Below are positions 7,633 through 18,757 of a DNA stretch of 64,000 bases, one piece after another. Position numbers and translations under genes: made by a program. Source of the DNA: JAWWOL01 sp963797535. GTDB taxonomy: Bacteria; Actinomycetota; Actinomycetes; JAWWOL01. Position 1 is the stretch's first letter; every line of letters starts with the position of its first letter. The notes below the pieces were generated by a model. That model worked only from the letters and a program-made list of their open reading frames with translations. It did not search any database and was not told the DNA's origin. Location of the stretch: positions 1 through 64,000 of the forward strand of contig CAWCPQ010000005.1 of the NCBI GenBank assembly GCA_963797535.1. Reading direction: 5' to 3'.

Positions 7633-8850
7633 TTAAGGGGCGAAGGAGCGGTAGGGCTTCTCCGAGCGGGGCACCGGAGGGTGCGAGAGAACGCCTGCGC
7701 CTGGGACACCGGTATCCATACCGGTCTGTCGCCGCAGGACGTCGCCCAGGACGAGGTGCCCAGGTAACTCGGTCGGGTACGCACCGGGTGCTGCGGGAGC
7801 GTCGGCGAACTGGGAAAATCCTCCGTCAATCGCGAGTGACTGGTCGAACCGGCCGGTGGACCACAGATTGCGAATCGTCTCCTGTGCATCCTTTCTGCTG
7901 TGGGACACGGCATACACCTGACTCCTGCGACTAGGCAGGTGGTCCTGAAGCAGCCGCAGGAAGTGTTCCTCCGCAGCCCGCCAGCCGATGGCGAGGACCG
8001 CGGTGGCCTGCGCCAGGTCGGCCTTGAGGACCTCGATGTGGCTGGGATCCATCACCAAACCAGGCTTGCCCTCCACCGGGATGGCGAGCATTGGCAACCA
8101 GGTGAGCAGCTGGGCTCCCCCGCGACTGGAAGGGAGGCTGTCCTCCATGGCCACCACTGCCGCCCCATGTGCCCGGACGGCATACTCCTTCAATGGGGTC
8201 ACCTCGGTGGAGTTGTCGCACACCCACTGTTTGGCGTCGTCGCCGGATCGCAGTGAAGTTGCCCCCTTGGCGGCTTCCGCCCAGTTGACCGAGCCGTGCG
8301 GCTTGAGGATGTGCGGCGCCCCGTCGACGACGTAGGCGCCCAGTGTGGACGCGGTGAACTGCGCGCCGTACACGATCGCTCGTGCCCGCTCGAGCAGGAG
8401 ATCATAGTTGAACGTGACCAGGGTGTAGGGCTCCGCTGTGTCTCGCTGCCAGCGGGCCAGCTGAGCCAGCAACGACACGTAGCTGGTCTGGTAGTTGGCC
8501 TGCTCCTCCCAGGCGTCCGGCCCTACCGTCAGAACCTGTTGCAGGTAGAACCGAACAGCCATCAGCTGCGCTCGCGCTCGCGGGTCTCCCGCCTCCTGCT
8601 CCTCCCACAGTCGGGTAAGCGCGTCCTCGATCGTCCCGCCGGCCTTCAGGGTTGCGCGGGCCTCCATCAGCGCCGGAGAAACTCTCGGCAGCGCCTTCAC
8701 CGCGGCTTGGAAGTACGGTCGGTCGACCCAGTCAAACAGCGACGCAGCCAACGGCGGCCGGTGCATCACCTCCGTCCCCTCCGCTGCCCGTGGTGGTCGC
8801 AACGGGTTGCTGTCGAAGGACGCGCCAGCGCCCAGTATCACGACAAGCAC
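7633..8850 (-). CDS. SIR2-like domain protein (possible defence NADase)
   Basis: A 405-residue protein with a sirtuin-like Rossmann fold of the prokaryotic SIR2_2 type. Such domains cleave NAD+ in several anti-phage systems, though some bind nucleotides only. Motifs seen: LGAGASFDS at residues 6-14 (dinucleotide-binding loop), VTFNYD at 145-150, KPHGSVNW at 183-190 (contains the His equivalent to the sirtuin catalytic base), and GWRAAEEHFL near 320. No transmembrane, TIR or nuclease domain is visible and no obvious partner gene flanks it. Start is GTG 8850 with AGGAGG five bases upstream. Defence role is inferred from family only. Confidence 0.8.
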   Translation of the reverse strand: MLVVILGAGASFDSNPLRPPRAAEGTEVMHRPPLAASLFDWVDRPYFQAAVKALPRVSPALMEARATLKAGGTIEDALTRLWEEQEAGDPRARAQLMAVRFYLQQVLTVGPDAWEEQANYQTSYVSLLAQLARWQRDTAEPYTLVTFNYDLLLERARAIVYGAQFTASTLGAYVVDGAPHILKPHGSVNWAEAAKGATSLRSGDDAKQWVCDNSTEVTPLKEYAVRAHGAAVVAMEDSLPSSRGGAQLLTWLPMLAIPVEGKPGLVMDPSHIEVLKADLAQATAVLAIGWRAAEEHFLRLLQDHLPSRRSQVYAVSHSRKDAQETIRNLWSTGRFDQSLAIDGGFSQFADAPAAPGAYPTELPGHLVLGDVLRRQTGMDTGVPGAGVLSHPPVPRSEKPYRSFAP

Positions 8851-9187
8851 GGTTCCTCCTACCTTCGACGCCAGTGTCTGGCGTTGCCTCGTACCCGCGT
8901 TGCGGGATGGGCGTCAACTCACCCCCCGGCGTGGTCGCGACCGGTGGCAAATAGTGACCTGGCTCGGCGATCTTACGAACCGCCCGGGTCCTGGGCGAGT
9001 TCCTGCTGGGCATCCTCGTCCGGTGCGGGGTGGAGCTCCGCTGACCGATCGGTAAATGCGACCCATCCGGTACCTGTGCGCTGTTGTCCTCGCACCGCTG
9101 CCGGGGACGACTGTTGTGCGCCGACCCGGTTGTTTCCCGTACCTGCCGAGTAGCTCGCCTCCTGACCCGCGGGCGCACCGAGTGCCA
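8851..9187. other. Intergenic, 337 bases
   Basis: Lies upstream of the SIR2-like gene and downstream of the broken hydrolase gene. It holds copy B of the 40-bp repeat (9012-9050). Nothing else identified. Confidence 0.4.
9012..9050 (-). repeat. 40-bp repeat, copy B
   Basis: Inverted relative to copy A at 808-847, one base shorter. On this strand it lies in intergenic DNA. Confidence 0.55.
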
Positions 9188-10564
9188 TTAGTTGGCGTCG
9201 ACGGATCCGTGCGTCCTAGCTGCCCGGACGGCCGCCTTGATGGCCGCAGCGGACTGCGCTGCGCCGTCGCGGCTCTCCAGGATCCCGGCGTGGTCGGTGT
9301 TAGCCAGCGCGTGCCGGGTGTTCGCGACAGTTGGGCGAGTCTGTCTTGAGCCGCCGACCAGCCAGCGGTGTCTTTGATCGACCCGGTCGCGGTCAGGACC
9401 ACCAGGGGCTTGTCGCCGAGCGACCTGAGCTGCCCGCGCCTGGCGCATCGCGTCGCGGTAGCGAGCGACCTCGTTCCTGGCGTTCTCGAAGCCGCGGCTG
9501 CTGGTTTCGAAGGCGCGGACCTGTCCGGCCGCCGGCTGCGGCAGCGTCGACAACATGCTGCTGCTGACCAGTCGGCCGAGGCCGAGCCGTGCGACGGATG
9601 GAAGGACGCTGTAGCCGCGACGGATCATCTCGTACTGGCCGCTGAAGTCCGGGAAGGGCGAACTGTTCCGGGCTGGAGGAGTCGAGCAGGACGACCCCGG
9701 CGACGTCGTTCGGGTACTGGGCGGCGAACGCCAAGCTGTAGACGCCACCGAGCGAGTGGCCGGCCAGGAGGTAGGGGCCGTGCTCACCGGCGACGGCGAG
9801 CAGCTGGTGCAGGTCGGTCGGCCATCTCGTTGCCGTCCTGCGGGTGCGGCGCGTCATCGCTCCAGCCTTGACCGGCGCGGTCGTAGGCGCAGACGCGGGT
9901 ATTCGGATGCGACTTCGGGCATGATGCGCGCCCAGCTCGCCGACATTTCCCCGGTTCCGCTGAGCAGCACGACGGTCGGGCTGCCGGTGCCGGCGCAGGT
10001 CATGTGCAGCGAACGGCCGCCGATGTCGTAGCGTCTGTCCGGGCATGGCGAGCGCGCGGTCATCGTGGGCCAGTGCGATGGTCTCGACCGAGCCGCCGAC
10101 GGACGCGACAGCGAGGCCGCCCAGGAGTGCGTAGACGACCCAGCGGATCCGACCGGCCATCGATGCCCGTACCTGTACGACGCTCCAGAGCGTGAGCGCG
10201 AGCATCGCCGGCGGCCAGCACCAGCCGGCCAGGGTCAGCGCTGCTCGCCCGGCGCCAGAACAAGAAGTCCGGCGCCCGTGGTAGCCATGACGGCAGCGGG
10301 AACGTAAGCCCAACGCTGCGGTTGGCTGGTGAGCCGGGCCGAGAGCGCTGCAAGCGTCGCCCAGCCGGCGCCGAACGCCAGAAGTGCTGCACCGGTGATG
10401 CTGTGCTCACTGCCCCCCGCGAAGACGGTGAGCGTCAGCAGCAGCGCCCCGACGACTGCGATCGCGACGGAGCCGAGGACGACCCGAACCATTGGCCCGG
10501 TGGGGTCCGGAGCGCTGGTCGTCTGACAGTGGGACTGCGACTGGGACGGGCGGGTGATCGTCAC
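9188..10564 (-). pseudogene. Membrane-anchored alpha/beta hydrolase, many frameshifts
   Basis: Joining pieces from three frames gives one protein of about 450 residues. It has an N-terminal part with four or so membrane segments (VLGSVAIAVVGALLLTLTVF, LAGWCWPPAMLALTLWSVV, VVYALLGGLAVASVGG), then an alpha/beta hydrolase: YDIGGRSLHMTCAGTGSPTV, LLSGTGEMSASW, the nucleophile elbow AGHSLGG, VVLLDSSSPEQF, and KPLVVLTATGS near the end. At least five single-base shifts are needed, around 10250, 10040, 9890, 9680 and 9410. As read, it cannot be translated. Either a pseudogene or a cluster of assembly indels. Confidence 0.75.
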
Positions 10565-10694
10565 GGCGATCCTGCTCTCGGGGAGGTTGATGCTGTGGGT
10601 TGGTCGACGCTCTCACCGTCCCTGTTTCGTCCGAGGGTCGCCCCGGTCAGTTGACCAGGTTGTGACAACCGGGTTGACGACGTAGCCGTGACGG

Positions 10695-11666
10695 TCAGAC
10701 CGCAATGACGACCTGGCCGCGGATGTCCCCGGCTGTGAGTCGACGGATCGCCACCGGCGCTTCCGCAAGCGGATAGGAACGTTCGATGGACGGCACGACT
10801 TTGCCTGCGGTTGCGAGGTCGGCGAGGCGTTCGAGCCCGGAGTAGTGCTCCTTATTAAGGACCGACATCAAGCGTTGGGCGACGAAGGGGGAGAGGACGG
10901 CAGCGGTCAGTTGGCGACCCATCCCCGGGCTCCACTTGCTGTCGCCTTCGCCGCCCACGATGACCAGCGTTCCCTTCGGCGTGAGCGCCCGGCGAAGGTG
11001 TGACACGGAGGTCATTCCACCGATGTCGAGGACCACGTCGTACGTGTGCTGGCCGTCGGCGAAGTCCGCCTCGGTGTAGTCGATGACCTCGCTCGGCGCC
11101 CAGTGACGTCACCAGGTCCGCCTTGGAACCGCTCGCAACTCCGGTGACCGTCGCTCCCATGGCTACGGCAATCTGGACCGCGTAGGTTCCCACCCCGCCC
11201 GAGGCGCCAACGACGAGCACGCTCGATCCGGCGCGCCACGCCGGCAACATCAAGTGCCCGAAGAGCGGTCAGTCCGGAGATGCCCATCGCGGCGGCTTGC
11301 TCGTGCGTAAGGGTTGTCGGCTTCAATGCGAGCTTGTCCTCGCGGCAACGCGCGTACTCGGCGTAGGAGCCCTTGCCGATGCCGAAAACCTCGTCACCGA
11401 CCTTGAACCGGGTGACCCCGGCACCAATCGCCGCGACGGTCCCGGCGACGTCCATGCCGAGGACCGGGTTCTTGGGCCTGCGCAGGCCGAAGCCCATGAG
11501 ACGCATCAGGTAGGGCTCTCCGGTCATCACGTGCACGACACCTCGGGCGAGCCCGGCCGCGTGCACCCGGATCACGACTTCATGGTCGCCCGCCGTCGGG
11601 GCGGTCAATCTCGCGAAGTTCGAGTACCTCCGCCGACCCGTACCTGCTCTGGGTGATGGCCTTCAT
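10695..11666 (-). pseudogene. Zinc-free MDR/quinone oxidoreductase, frameshifted
   Basis: A medium-chain dehydrogenase/reductase of the NADPH:quinone oxidoreductase type, about 320 residues when pieced together. It starts MKAITQSRYGSAEVLELREI from ATG 11666, with AAGGAG eight bases upstream. The GroES-like part reads GDHEVVIRVHAAGL and VLGMDVAGTVAAIGAGV; the cofactor fold reads VLVVGASGGVGTYAVQIAVA; the end reads GQVVIAV. Single-base shifts occur near 11605, 11240, 11090 and 11040. It is downstream of the LAL regulator gene, so it may be its target. Non-functional as read unless the shifts are sequencing errors. Confidence 0.75.
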
Positions 11667-11810
11667 GTCACGAACTCCTTCGGTCGAAGCATTGGTGGCG
11701 TTGGGATCTGGCCACGTCAGCGTCAAGCAGCGGTCGTTGGTCGCGGTCATCTCCCACCCTGAGGCTGGGCTGCCTCTGTCGCCCCGGCGAAACGACCGGG
11801 TTCGGGCGGA

Positions 11811-14568
11811 CTATCGGGCCGGTTCGGCGAGCGGGGTCAGCTGGAGCTGGGTCAGCTCAGCGCGGGAGCTCAGGCCGAGCTTGGCGAATGCGCCGCGCAG
11901 GTGGAACGCGACCGTCCGCGGCGAGATCCACAGCTGGGCCGCGGCTTCCTTGTTCGACAGGCCCTGTCCGACGAGCTGCGCGACCTGGAGCTCCATCGGG
12001 GTGAGCGCGGTCAGCGTCGACGGGTCCCGCTTGCGGGCAGTCTCACCGGAGGCACGAAGCTCCTGCGTCGCCCGGGTGGCGAAGGGTGCGGCTCCGAGGT
12101 CTTCGAACAGGGCCAGGGCCGCACGCAGGTGCGGCCGGGCATCGACTCGACGTTGGGAGCGTCGCAGCAGCTCGCCGTACGCGAGGTGCGTGCGGGCCCG
12201 CTCGTAGGGCCGGTTCGCAGCCGTGTGGTGCGCAAGCGCGGTCTCGAACCAGGCGGGTGCGTCCGCCGGATCCGCGAGAAGCGCCCGCCCGTAGGCGACG
12301 GCGGCATCAGCCCAGGCCCAGCCGGTCGCCTCCGCGAACACCGACAGCTGCTCGACCCATGTCTGCGCCAGATCAGGCTCACCGGCCCGGACGGCAGCGT
12401 CGAAGCGGTCGAGGGCAGCCATCCTGATCGAGAGGCTCGACGCGGAGCTGGCTCAGCTCGTGCAGCGCACCGGTCGGGTCGCCCGTGTGCGCCGCTTGGA
12501 TGCCTGCGGACCATCGGGACAGGTCATGTACCGGGTCGCGTGAGCACACCAAGGTGCTGACGCCGGGCCTCGCTCGAGACGCGCCCTCGCCTCCTGATAG
12601 CCGTCCTCACCGCGCAGCGCAGCCAGCATCGTCAGCCAGCCGAGCGGGGTCGCAGCCAACGACGGCTGCCCCGTCGCAGCAGCCAGGTCGACACCCTCGA
12701 GGGCACTCGTCGCGGACGCGGTCCCACCGACCGGCCGGGTAGTCGGCGAAGGCCAGCCGGGACAGCGCGTACTGCACCGACATCAGCGCACCACGGTCGC
12801 GAGCCGCGCCGAGCATCCGCGTGAAGCAGCGACGGTGGCCGTCGTCGTCGCCCAGGTGCAGGGCCGCGTTGCCGACGTTGGCGATGACATCCAGGTCCTC
12901 GAGCGCGCCGGCCAGCTCGACCGCCTGTGACAACGCGGGGAGGGCCTCCTCCCACCGGTGGTCGGCGTCAGCGGTGGTTGCTGTCAGCAGCTGACGCAGG
13001 CAGCGGGTGCGCGGGTCGGTCGGGAGCGCAGCGTCGGGCCACGCCTCGGCGTCGGCGGGGACGTCCGCGTTGAACTGGTGGGTGAGGGTGGCTGCTACAC
13101 GCATCTCGAGCGCGCGTACGGGGTCCTCGGCAACGACCGAACGGGCGGCGGTGATGAAGATGTGGTGGGCGGTGACGGCGGAGCCGACGTTGATCTCGAC
13201 GCGGGCCCGCAGCCGGTCGATGTCGGCGCGCAGGATCCGGTCGTCGGCTAGCCCCCGTGCCGTCTCGGCGAGGGTGCGGGCTCGACCTGCCTGGCCGCTT
13301 GCCCAGGCGTTGCGCGCCGGCCAGGAACAGCCGCTCAGCGCGTGAGGCGTCGGTCGTGCTGAGCTCGGCGGCACGCTCGTAGGCAGCCGCGGCCGCTGCG
13401 TAGCCGCCGGCACTTTCGGCCCGCTCGGCGGTCCGGGCCAGGGCGTCGGACGACGTCCGCGTCCGGGCCGGTCGCTGCGTTGGCGAGATGCCAGGCCTGC
13501 CGGTCCGGCTGGCCAGGTGCTGCCGAGCACGGTCGCCAGCGCGCGGTGAGCGCTGCGACGTTCCTGCCCGGTGGCGGCCTGGTAGACCGCAGATCGGACC
13601 AACGGGTGCCGTACGCCCACGCTGTCGCGGTCGGTGACGAGCAGCCGTGCCTGCTCGGCCTGCCGGACGGCGTCCTGGACGTCGGCTTCCGGCACGCCCA
13701 CGGCGACGGTCGCCTGCTGGACGACGGTGAGGCTGCCGGTGTCGTCGGCGGCAGCGACGAGCAGCAGGGTTTGGACGTGTTCGGGCAGGCGGCGGCAGCG
13801 GTCGAGGAAGACGCGTTGCACCCGGTCGGTCAGCTGCAGGTGATCCGGTACCGGTGCAATGCCGGCGCGCTGGTCCGAGGTGAGGGCGCTGGGGAGCTCC
13901 AACAGGGCGAGCGGGTTGCCGCCGGTCTGCTCGAGCAGAGCCCGCGTGACGGCGTCGGGCAGCTCGTTCCCCAGATGTTCGCGCGAGCAGCGCCCGGCTG
14001 GAGGTCTCGTCCAGCCCGGTGAGCGGCAGGCGAAGGGATGCCCTCCGCCGCCAGGGTTCGGGCGTCGCCGTCGCGGACGGACAGGACCGCCGCGACGGGA
14101 TCGGCCTGCAGCCGGCGCAGGGTGAACAGCAGCGCGTCCGCACTGGGTCGCGTCAAGCCAGTGGGCGTCGTCGACGACGACGAGCAACGGTGCCCGTTCA
14201 GCAGCGACGGACAGCAGCCCGAGGATGCCCAACGCGATGGCGAACGGGTCGATCGCAGCGCCGTCCTGCTGGCCGAACGCGACGCGCAGCGCTCGAGCTT
14301 GCGGGTCCGGAAGCTGGTCGAGGTCGGCGAACAGTGGGTGGAGCAACTGATGCAGTCCCGCGAAGGCCAACGGCGACTCCGACTCCATCGCCTGGCTGCG
14401 CAGGACCCGCATACCGAGGTTGGCGGCGTCGATGACGACGGCCTCGAGCAGGGCGCTCTTGCCGACGCCGGCTTCTCCGCGCAGGACGAGCGCCGCTGCC
14501 GTTCCGGCCCTTGCCTGGTCGAGCAGGTCGGCGAGCACCCTGCGTTCGCGCTCACGCCCATGCATCAC
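11811..14568 (-). pseudogene. LAL-type LuxR regulator, multiply frameshifted
   Basis: A large ATP-dependent LuxR-family regulator of about 919 codons. The N-terminus has an AAA-like ATPase with Walker A GEAGVGKSALLEA (about residues 31-43) and Walker B LLVVVDDAHWLD (about 127-138). A long helical repeat region follows, and the C-terminus is a LuxR helix-turn-helix (LTPMELQVAQLVGQGLSNKE then SPRTVAFHLRGAFAKLGLSS). The pieces lie in three frames, with shifts near 14145, 14040, 13985, 13480, 13290, 12700 and 12430. The start ATG at 14568 is followed by MHGRERER, as usual for the family. It is divergent from the HD gene and upstream of the oxidoreductase. Confidence 0.8.
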
Positions 14569-14737
14569 GTGCGGACGCTACTGCGGAAAAGCCGGCGCTC
14601 GACAGCGGCGGTGACTGGAACGGGCGACAACCTGGCCTTGTGACCGGGGCGAGCTGCCCTCGCGCGGTCGACCGTGGAGCGACCGCCGGTTCTCGGCGGC
14701 ACGATGCGGGGCCACCCGCCGATCAAGGAGGCTCCCC

Positions 14738-15507
14738 TTGCCCGGATCCCATGCTGAACTTGGCACGCATACCTGGACGCTTCGCACCGGTGGCCGGCTG
14801 ACCAAGGCGGAGACCCGCAGCCTGCTCCCCGGACTGGCGAAGGCGCACACGAGCAATGCCGCCGGGCGGCTCGCAATGCTCGCGCACCTCAATTCGGGCC
14901 GGCGGGCCCAGGTGCGGCTGGAGCGGCTGACCCCGCCGTCGTCGGTGCTGACCCGTGCTGCACAGGAGCGGGCCGCAGCACCAACTAACGCCGGCGCTGC
15001 TGCGGCCACTCTTACCGCACGTACGCGTTCGGAATGGCGGTCGGTGCCCTGGAGGGTGTCCAGGTTGACGCGGAGCTGTTGTTCGCGGCGGCGATGCTGC
15101 ACGACATCGGGCTGACCGGTTCACGCACGGCGGTTGACTTCACGCTCACCAGTGCGCGGGCGGCTCTGAATGTCGCTGAAGACGTTGGGTTGTCGACCGC
15201 CGCAACGGAGATCATGCGGACCGCCATCACCTTGCATCACAGCCCCGGCGTGACTCTCGCGGACGGGCCCGTTGCGTACCTGTTGTCCGCCGGTGCCGGT
15301 GTGGACGTCGCCGGGCTCAAGTCGTGGAAGCTGCCGCCGGACGTGCTCGCGGCGGTTGTACGCGATCAGCCTCGGCTGGGCTTCAAACGGCACTTCACTG
15401 ATCTGTGGCGTGCCGAGGCTGCGGCCGTTCCGGCTGGCCGGGCCCGGTTCCTGCGGCGGTACGGGGCGTTCGACCTGGCCATCAGACTCGCCCCGTTCAA
15501 GGACTGA
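14738..15507 (+). pseudogene. HD-domain phosphohydrolase, two frameshifts
   Basis: A cytoplasmic HD-domain protein of about 255 residues. TTG 14738 has an excellent AAGGAGG six bases upstream. The start reads LPGSHAELGTHTWTLRTGG; after two shifts near 14980 and 15005 the frame reads HSYRTYAFGMAVGALEG, then AELLFAAAMLHDIGLTGS, which carries the metal-binding HD pair, and a downstream LHHSPG with further candidate ligands. Some relatives hydrolyse nucleotides or isonitriles; the substrate here is unknown. The catalytic half from 15034 is intact and begins with an ATG. Confidence 0.7.
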
Positions 15508-15651
15508 CCGGCCCGATGCGCCACGGTCACGGCAGGCGAGCCGTTGGGTGCGGGCGCTGGCTGCCGCACAAACCTGGCCATTGCGCCGGGGCGAGGGAAG
15601 CGGCTTCCGAACAGGCTCTCCTCATCCGCCGAAGCAACTGAGGAGCTTGCC

Positions 15652-15822
15652 ATGAACATCGTCCGCATCGAGACCGTCCCGCAGACCTGGGACGACCAGA
15701 TCGACACCGCGTTCTTCACGCTCACCGCCCGCGTGTTCAGCGCCGAGTTCCTCTACGGCGCGGGCGTACTGCTCGCCTCCTTCGACCCGAGCACCGCCAC
15801 CGACGCCATCAGCGCCAGGTAG
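15652..15822 (+). CDS. Hypothetical protein, 56 aa
   Basis: A short frame starting at ATG with GAGGAG about seven bases upstream. The product (MNIVRIETVPQTWDDQ...) contains a weakly hydrophobic stretch, FSAEFLYGAGVLLASF. It precedes the MFS gene by 45 bases in the same direction and could be co-transcribed with it. No family recognised. Confidence 0.5.
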   Translation: MNIVRIETVPQTWDDQIDTAFFTLTARVFSAEFLYGAGVLLASFDPSTATDAISAR

Positions 15823-15867
15823 GGCCACGGCCACCGCACACCCACTACTACTGCCCTGGAGAACGAC

Positions 15868-17420
15868 ATGAGCCACACCGGATACGCCCCACGACGCGCA
15901 GCACAGCCCGGCCCTACGGCGCCGGACACAGGCCACGCCCCTGCCAACGACGACGCCACGGCCCTCACCCGTCGGGTCTCAGCGTCAGCGATCGGGACGC
16001 CTCGCCGGAGGACGGCCACCGTCAGCCCTGGACGGTCCTGGCCATTGCCCTGGCCGCCCAAATCCTCGTCGTCCTCGACATCTCGGTCGTCAACACCGCC
16101 CTGCCCACCATCGGAAGGTCCCTGAATCTCAGCAGCGGCGACCTTGCCTGGCTGGTCACCGCCTACCTCGTGATGTCAGGCGGGACCCTGCTTCTCAGCG
16201 GCCGCCTCGCGGACCTGCTGTCCCGACGGCGGCTCTTCCTCACCGGCCTGTTCGTCTTCACCGGCGCCTCGCTCATCAGCGGATTCGCCAGCAGCGGCGG
16301 TGAGCTCATCGCGAGCCGCGCCAGCCAAGGCCTGGCCGCTGCCCTCATGACCCCAGCAGCCCTCAGTCTCATCACGACGACGTACTCCGGAGCGCAGCGA
16401 CGCAAGGGCCTGGCAATGTGGGGAGCCGTCGGCAGCCTCGGCGTCGCCGGCGGTGTTCTGCTCGGGGGAGTACTGACGACGTGGTTCGGATGGCAATCGA
16501 TCTTCTGGATCAACGTGCCGATCGGCGCTGTCGCGTTCGGGGTCGCCTGCCGAGTGCTCCCGACCAACGTGCGCCACAACATTGACGTTGCGCAGTTCGA
16601 CCTGCCGGGCGCAGTTGCCGTCCTGGCCGGCCTCGGATCCCTGATGTTCGCACTCGGCGGCACGCAGACCAACGGCTGGATCTCCATCAGGACCATCGGC
16701 GCGCTCATCGCATCGGCTGCACTACTGACGACGTTCGTCGTCATCGAGCGCCGCAGCCCTCGGCCGCTCGTACCGCCGCACACCTGGAAGATCAGGACCC
16801 TCGTCACGAGTACCACCGTCATGCTCGGCGTCACCGGCCTCCTCGTCGGCGCCGTATTCCTCACCTCGATTTTCGTTCAAGGCGTCCTGGGGTATTCCGC
16901 GTTGAAAGCAGGCTTGGCATTCCTGCCTTTCGCGTTGGCCATCACCGCGGGCACGGTCGTCGCAAAGCACCTGCTGGCCCACGCCTCGCCGCGCATCGTC
17001 GCCACCATCGGGCTGGTTGCAACTGCAGGCGCAGCGCTGCTGCTGGCACAGGCGACCGGCAGTGCGCACTATGCGGCCGATCTCCTGCCCGGACTCGCGT
17101 TGCTCGGCGTCGGCGTCGGCATGGTGTTCGTTCCCGTGTCAATCTCGGCCATGTCGGGTATCCCGCCGCAGCACGCCGGAGTGGCTGGAGGGTTCCTCAT
17201 GACCGGTCACGAGGTCGGTGCCGCCCTGGGTGTCGCTGTCCTGTCCGCGATCAGTGCAAGCGCCGGCAGCCTTACCAGCGCAGCCGGCATTGTCGATGGC
17301 TACTCGCGCGGCTTCACCGGAGCTGCAGCAATAGCCATCGGGTTCGCCGTCATCGCCTACCTGCGGATGCCGCGCACTTCGGTCGCCGGCAGCAGCGGCG
17401 GCATGCATGGCCACCACTGA
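15868..17420 (+). CDS. DHA2-type MFS efflux transporter, one frameshift near start
   Basis: A proton-driven multidrug exporter of the major facilitator superfamily. Hydrophobic segments run from VLAIALAAQILVVLDISVVN (TM1 with motif D) onwards; GRLADLLSRRRLF is motif A between TM2 and TM3. The frame that carries the protein is open from about 15960; the likely start is ATG 15868 (GGAG seven bases upstream) in another frame, so one indel lies at about 15950-15985 in the cytoplasmic N-terminal tail. The next in-frame ATG (16170) would remove TM1 and TM2. Length about 517 residues if repaired. Substrate unknown. Confidence 0.75.
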
Positions 17421-17505
17421 CCGTGTGCGGCACCATGGTGCAGCTTCTCCCGCACGGTCTGCCGATCGGACACCAAGTTGATCGAACCCCGTCGCAGTTG
17501 CCGAT

Positions 17506-18757
17506 GGTGAATTCAGGCGGTCGTCGCAACGATGGGTTGTTCGGGGTTCAGTATGAGTCGTTGCATCGCTTGGGCGGGGGTGATCCCGCCGAGGGTCTTA
17601 CGGGGTCGACCGTTGAGCTCGTGAGCGACCTCGGCCAGCCGTTGCGGTGAGTGCACCGATAGGTCGGTGCCTTTCGGAAAGTACTGACGCAGCAGGCCGT
17701 TCGTGTTCTCGTTGCTGCCGCGCTGCCACGGGCTGTGCGGGTCGCAGAAGTAAATGTCCATCGTCGTGGCCAGGGTGATCTCGGCGTGCCGGGTCAGCTC
17801 GGTGCCCTGGTCCCAGGTCAACGATTTCCGCAGGTGCTGGGGCAGCGTCGCGATGACTTTCAGCAGCCCGTCGCGGACCTCGGTCGCGGCGTGCCCGTCG
17901 GGCAGGTGGACCAGCATCACGTAACGGGACTGCCGTTCGACCAACGTGGCGATCGCCGACGGCAGTTCGACCCCAGGATTAAGTCGCCCTCCCAATGCCC
18001 AGGCACCGCGCGGTCGGCGACCTCCGCTGGGCGTTCGCTGATCAAAATCATGCCCGGGATCCGCGAGCCCCGGTTGGACGCCGGGCCGCGGGGCGGCGCA
18101 CCGCCCGCCCGGTCCGCAGGTGTTGATGCAGGTCAGCGCGCAGATGACCGCGGCCCTGGACGTAGAGGGCCTGGTAGATCGTCTCGTGGGACACCTGCAT
18201 CTCCGCCCGGTCACCGAACGCCGCCGACAGGTGCAAGCTGATCTGCTCCGGAGACCACTTCACGCACAGCTTGGCCTGCACCGCCGTGGCCAAGCCTAGG
18301 TGGTCGAACTTGCTGGACTTCGGTCGCCGGCCGCGCAGCTCGGTCTGCTGCTGCGCCGCATACGGGCGGTACCGGCGCCGGCCGTCCCGGGTCGGCGGTG
18401 AACCGTTGCGGGCCAGCTCCCGGCTGATCGTCGACGGCGAACGGTTCAACGTCGTCGCGATCACCGCACCGGTCGCTCCCGCGAGGATCAATTCGGCGAT
18501 GACCAGCCGCTCGTCCAACGACAAGTACCGCCCCGAGGGCTCCGGGCGTTTCCGAGGGACCCGGCCACCGGTTGCATCCCGCCATCGACGTCCACTATTC
18601 CTGTCCACCCCGACAGCATCACAGGCCGCCTGCAGACACGCCCCCTGCCCCAGCTGCACCCAGAACGCGGCCTTCTTGTCCACCAGCTGCTTCTTCGTCC
18701 ACATCACCAGCAACACCTCACATCAGCAGGGTGTCGCAACGACCGCTTGAGCTCACC
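17506..18757. mobile_element. IS30-family insertion sequence, 1252 bp, with GAT target duplication
   Basis: Imperfect terminal inverted repeats of about 25 bp begin GGTGA at each end (left 17506-17530, right 18733-18757) and share the core GCGGTCGT. The base triplet GAT at 17503-17505 recurs at 18758-18760, a target duplication of the length expected for this family. One transposase gene fills the element, and its stop codon lies inside the left repeat. Confidence 0.8.
17513..18716 (-). pseudogene. IS30-family transposase, two frameshifts
   Basis: A DDE transposase of about 400 residues. The N-terminal half has helix-turn-helix motifs (LAGATGAVIATTLNRSPSTI, SRELARNGS) and WSPEQISLHL. The catalytic core reads GHWEGDLIL, TWDQGTELT and HSPWQRGSNENTNGLLRQYF, covering the expected D, D and E positions. 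Single-base shifts occur near 18080 and 17975, the latter in a GGGG run; adding one G there restores the frame. Inactive as read, although the element itself looks recent. Confidence 0.85.

Noticed and set aside
10654..10690. TGTCACA on the minus strand upstream of nothing obvious, as a fourth ECF41 promoter
   Set aside because: No CGTC follows at 16 bases.
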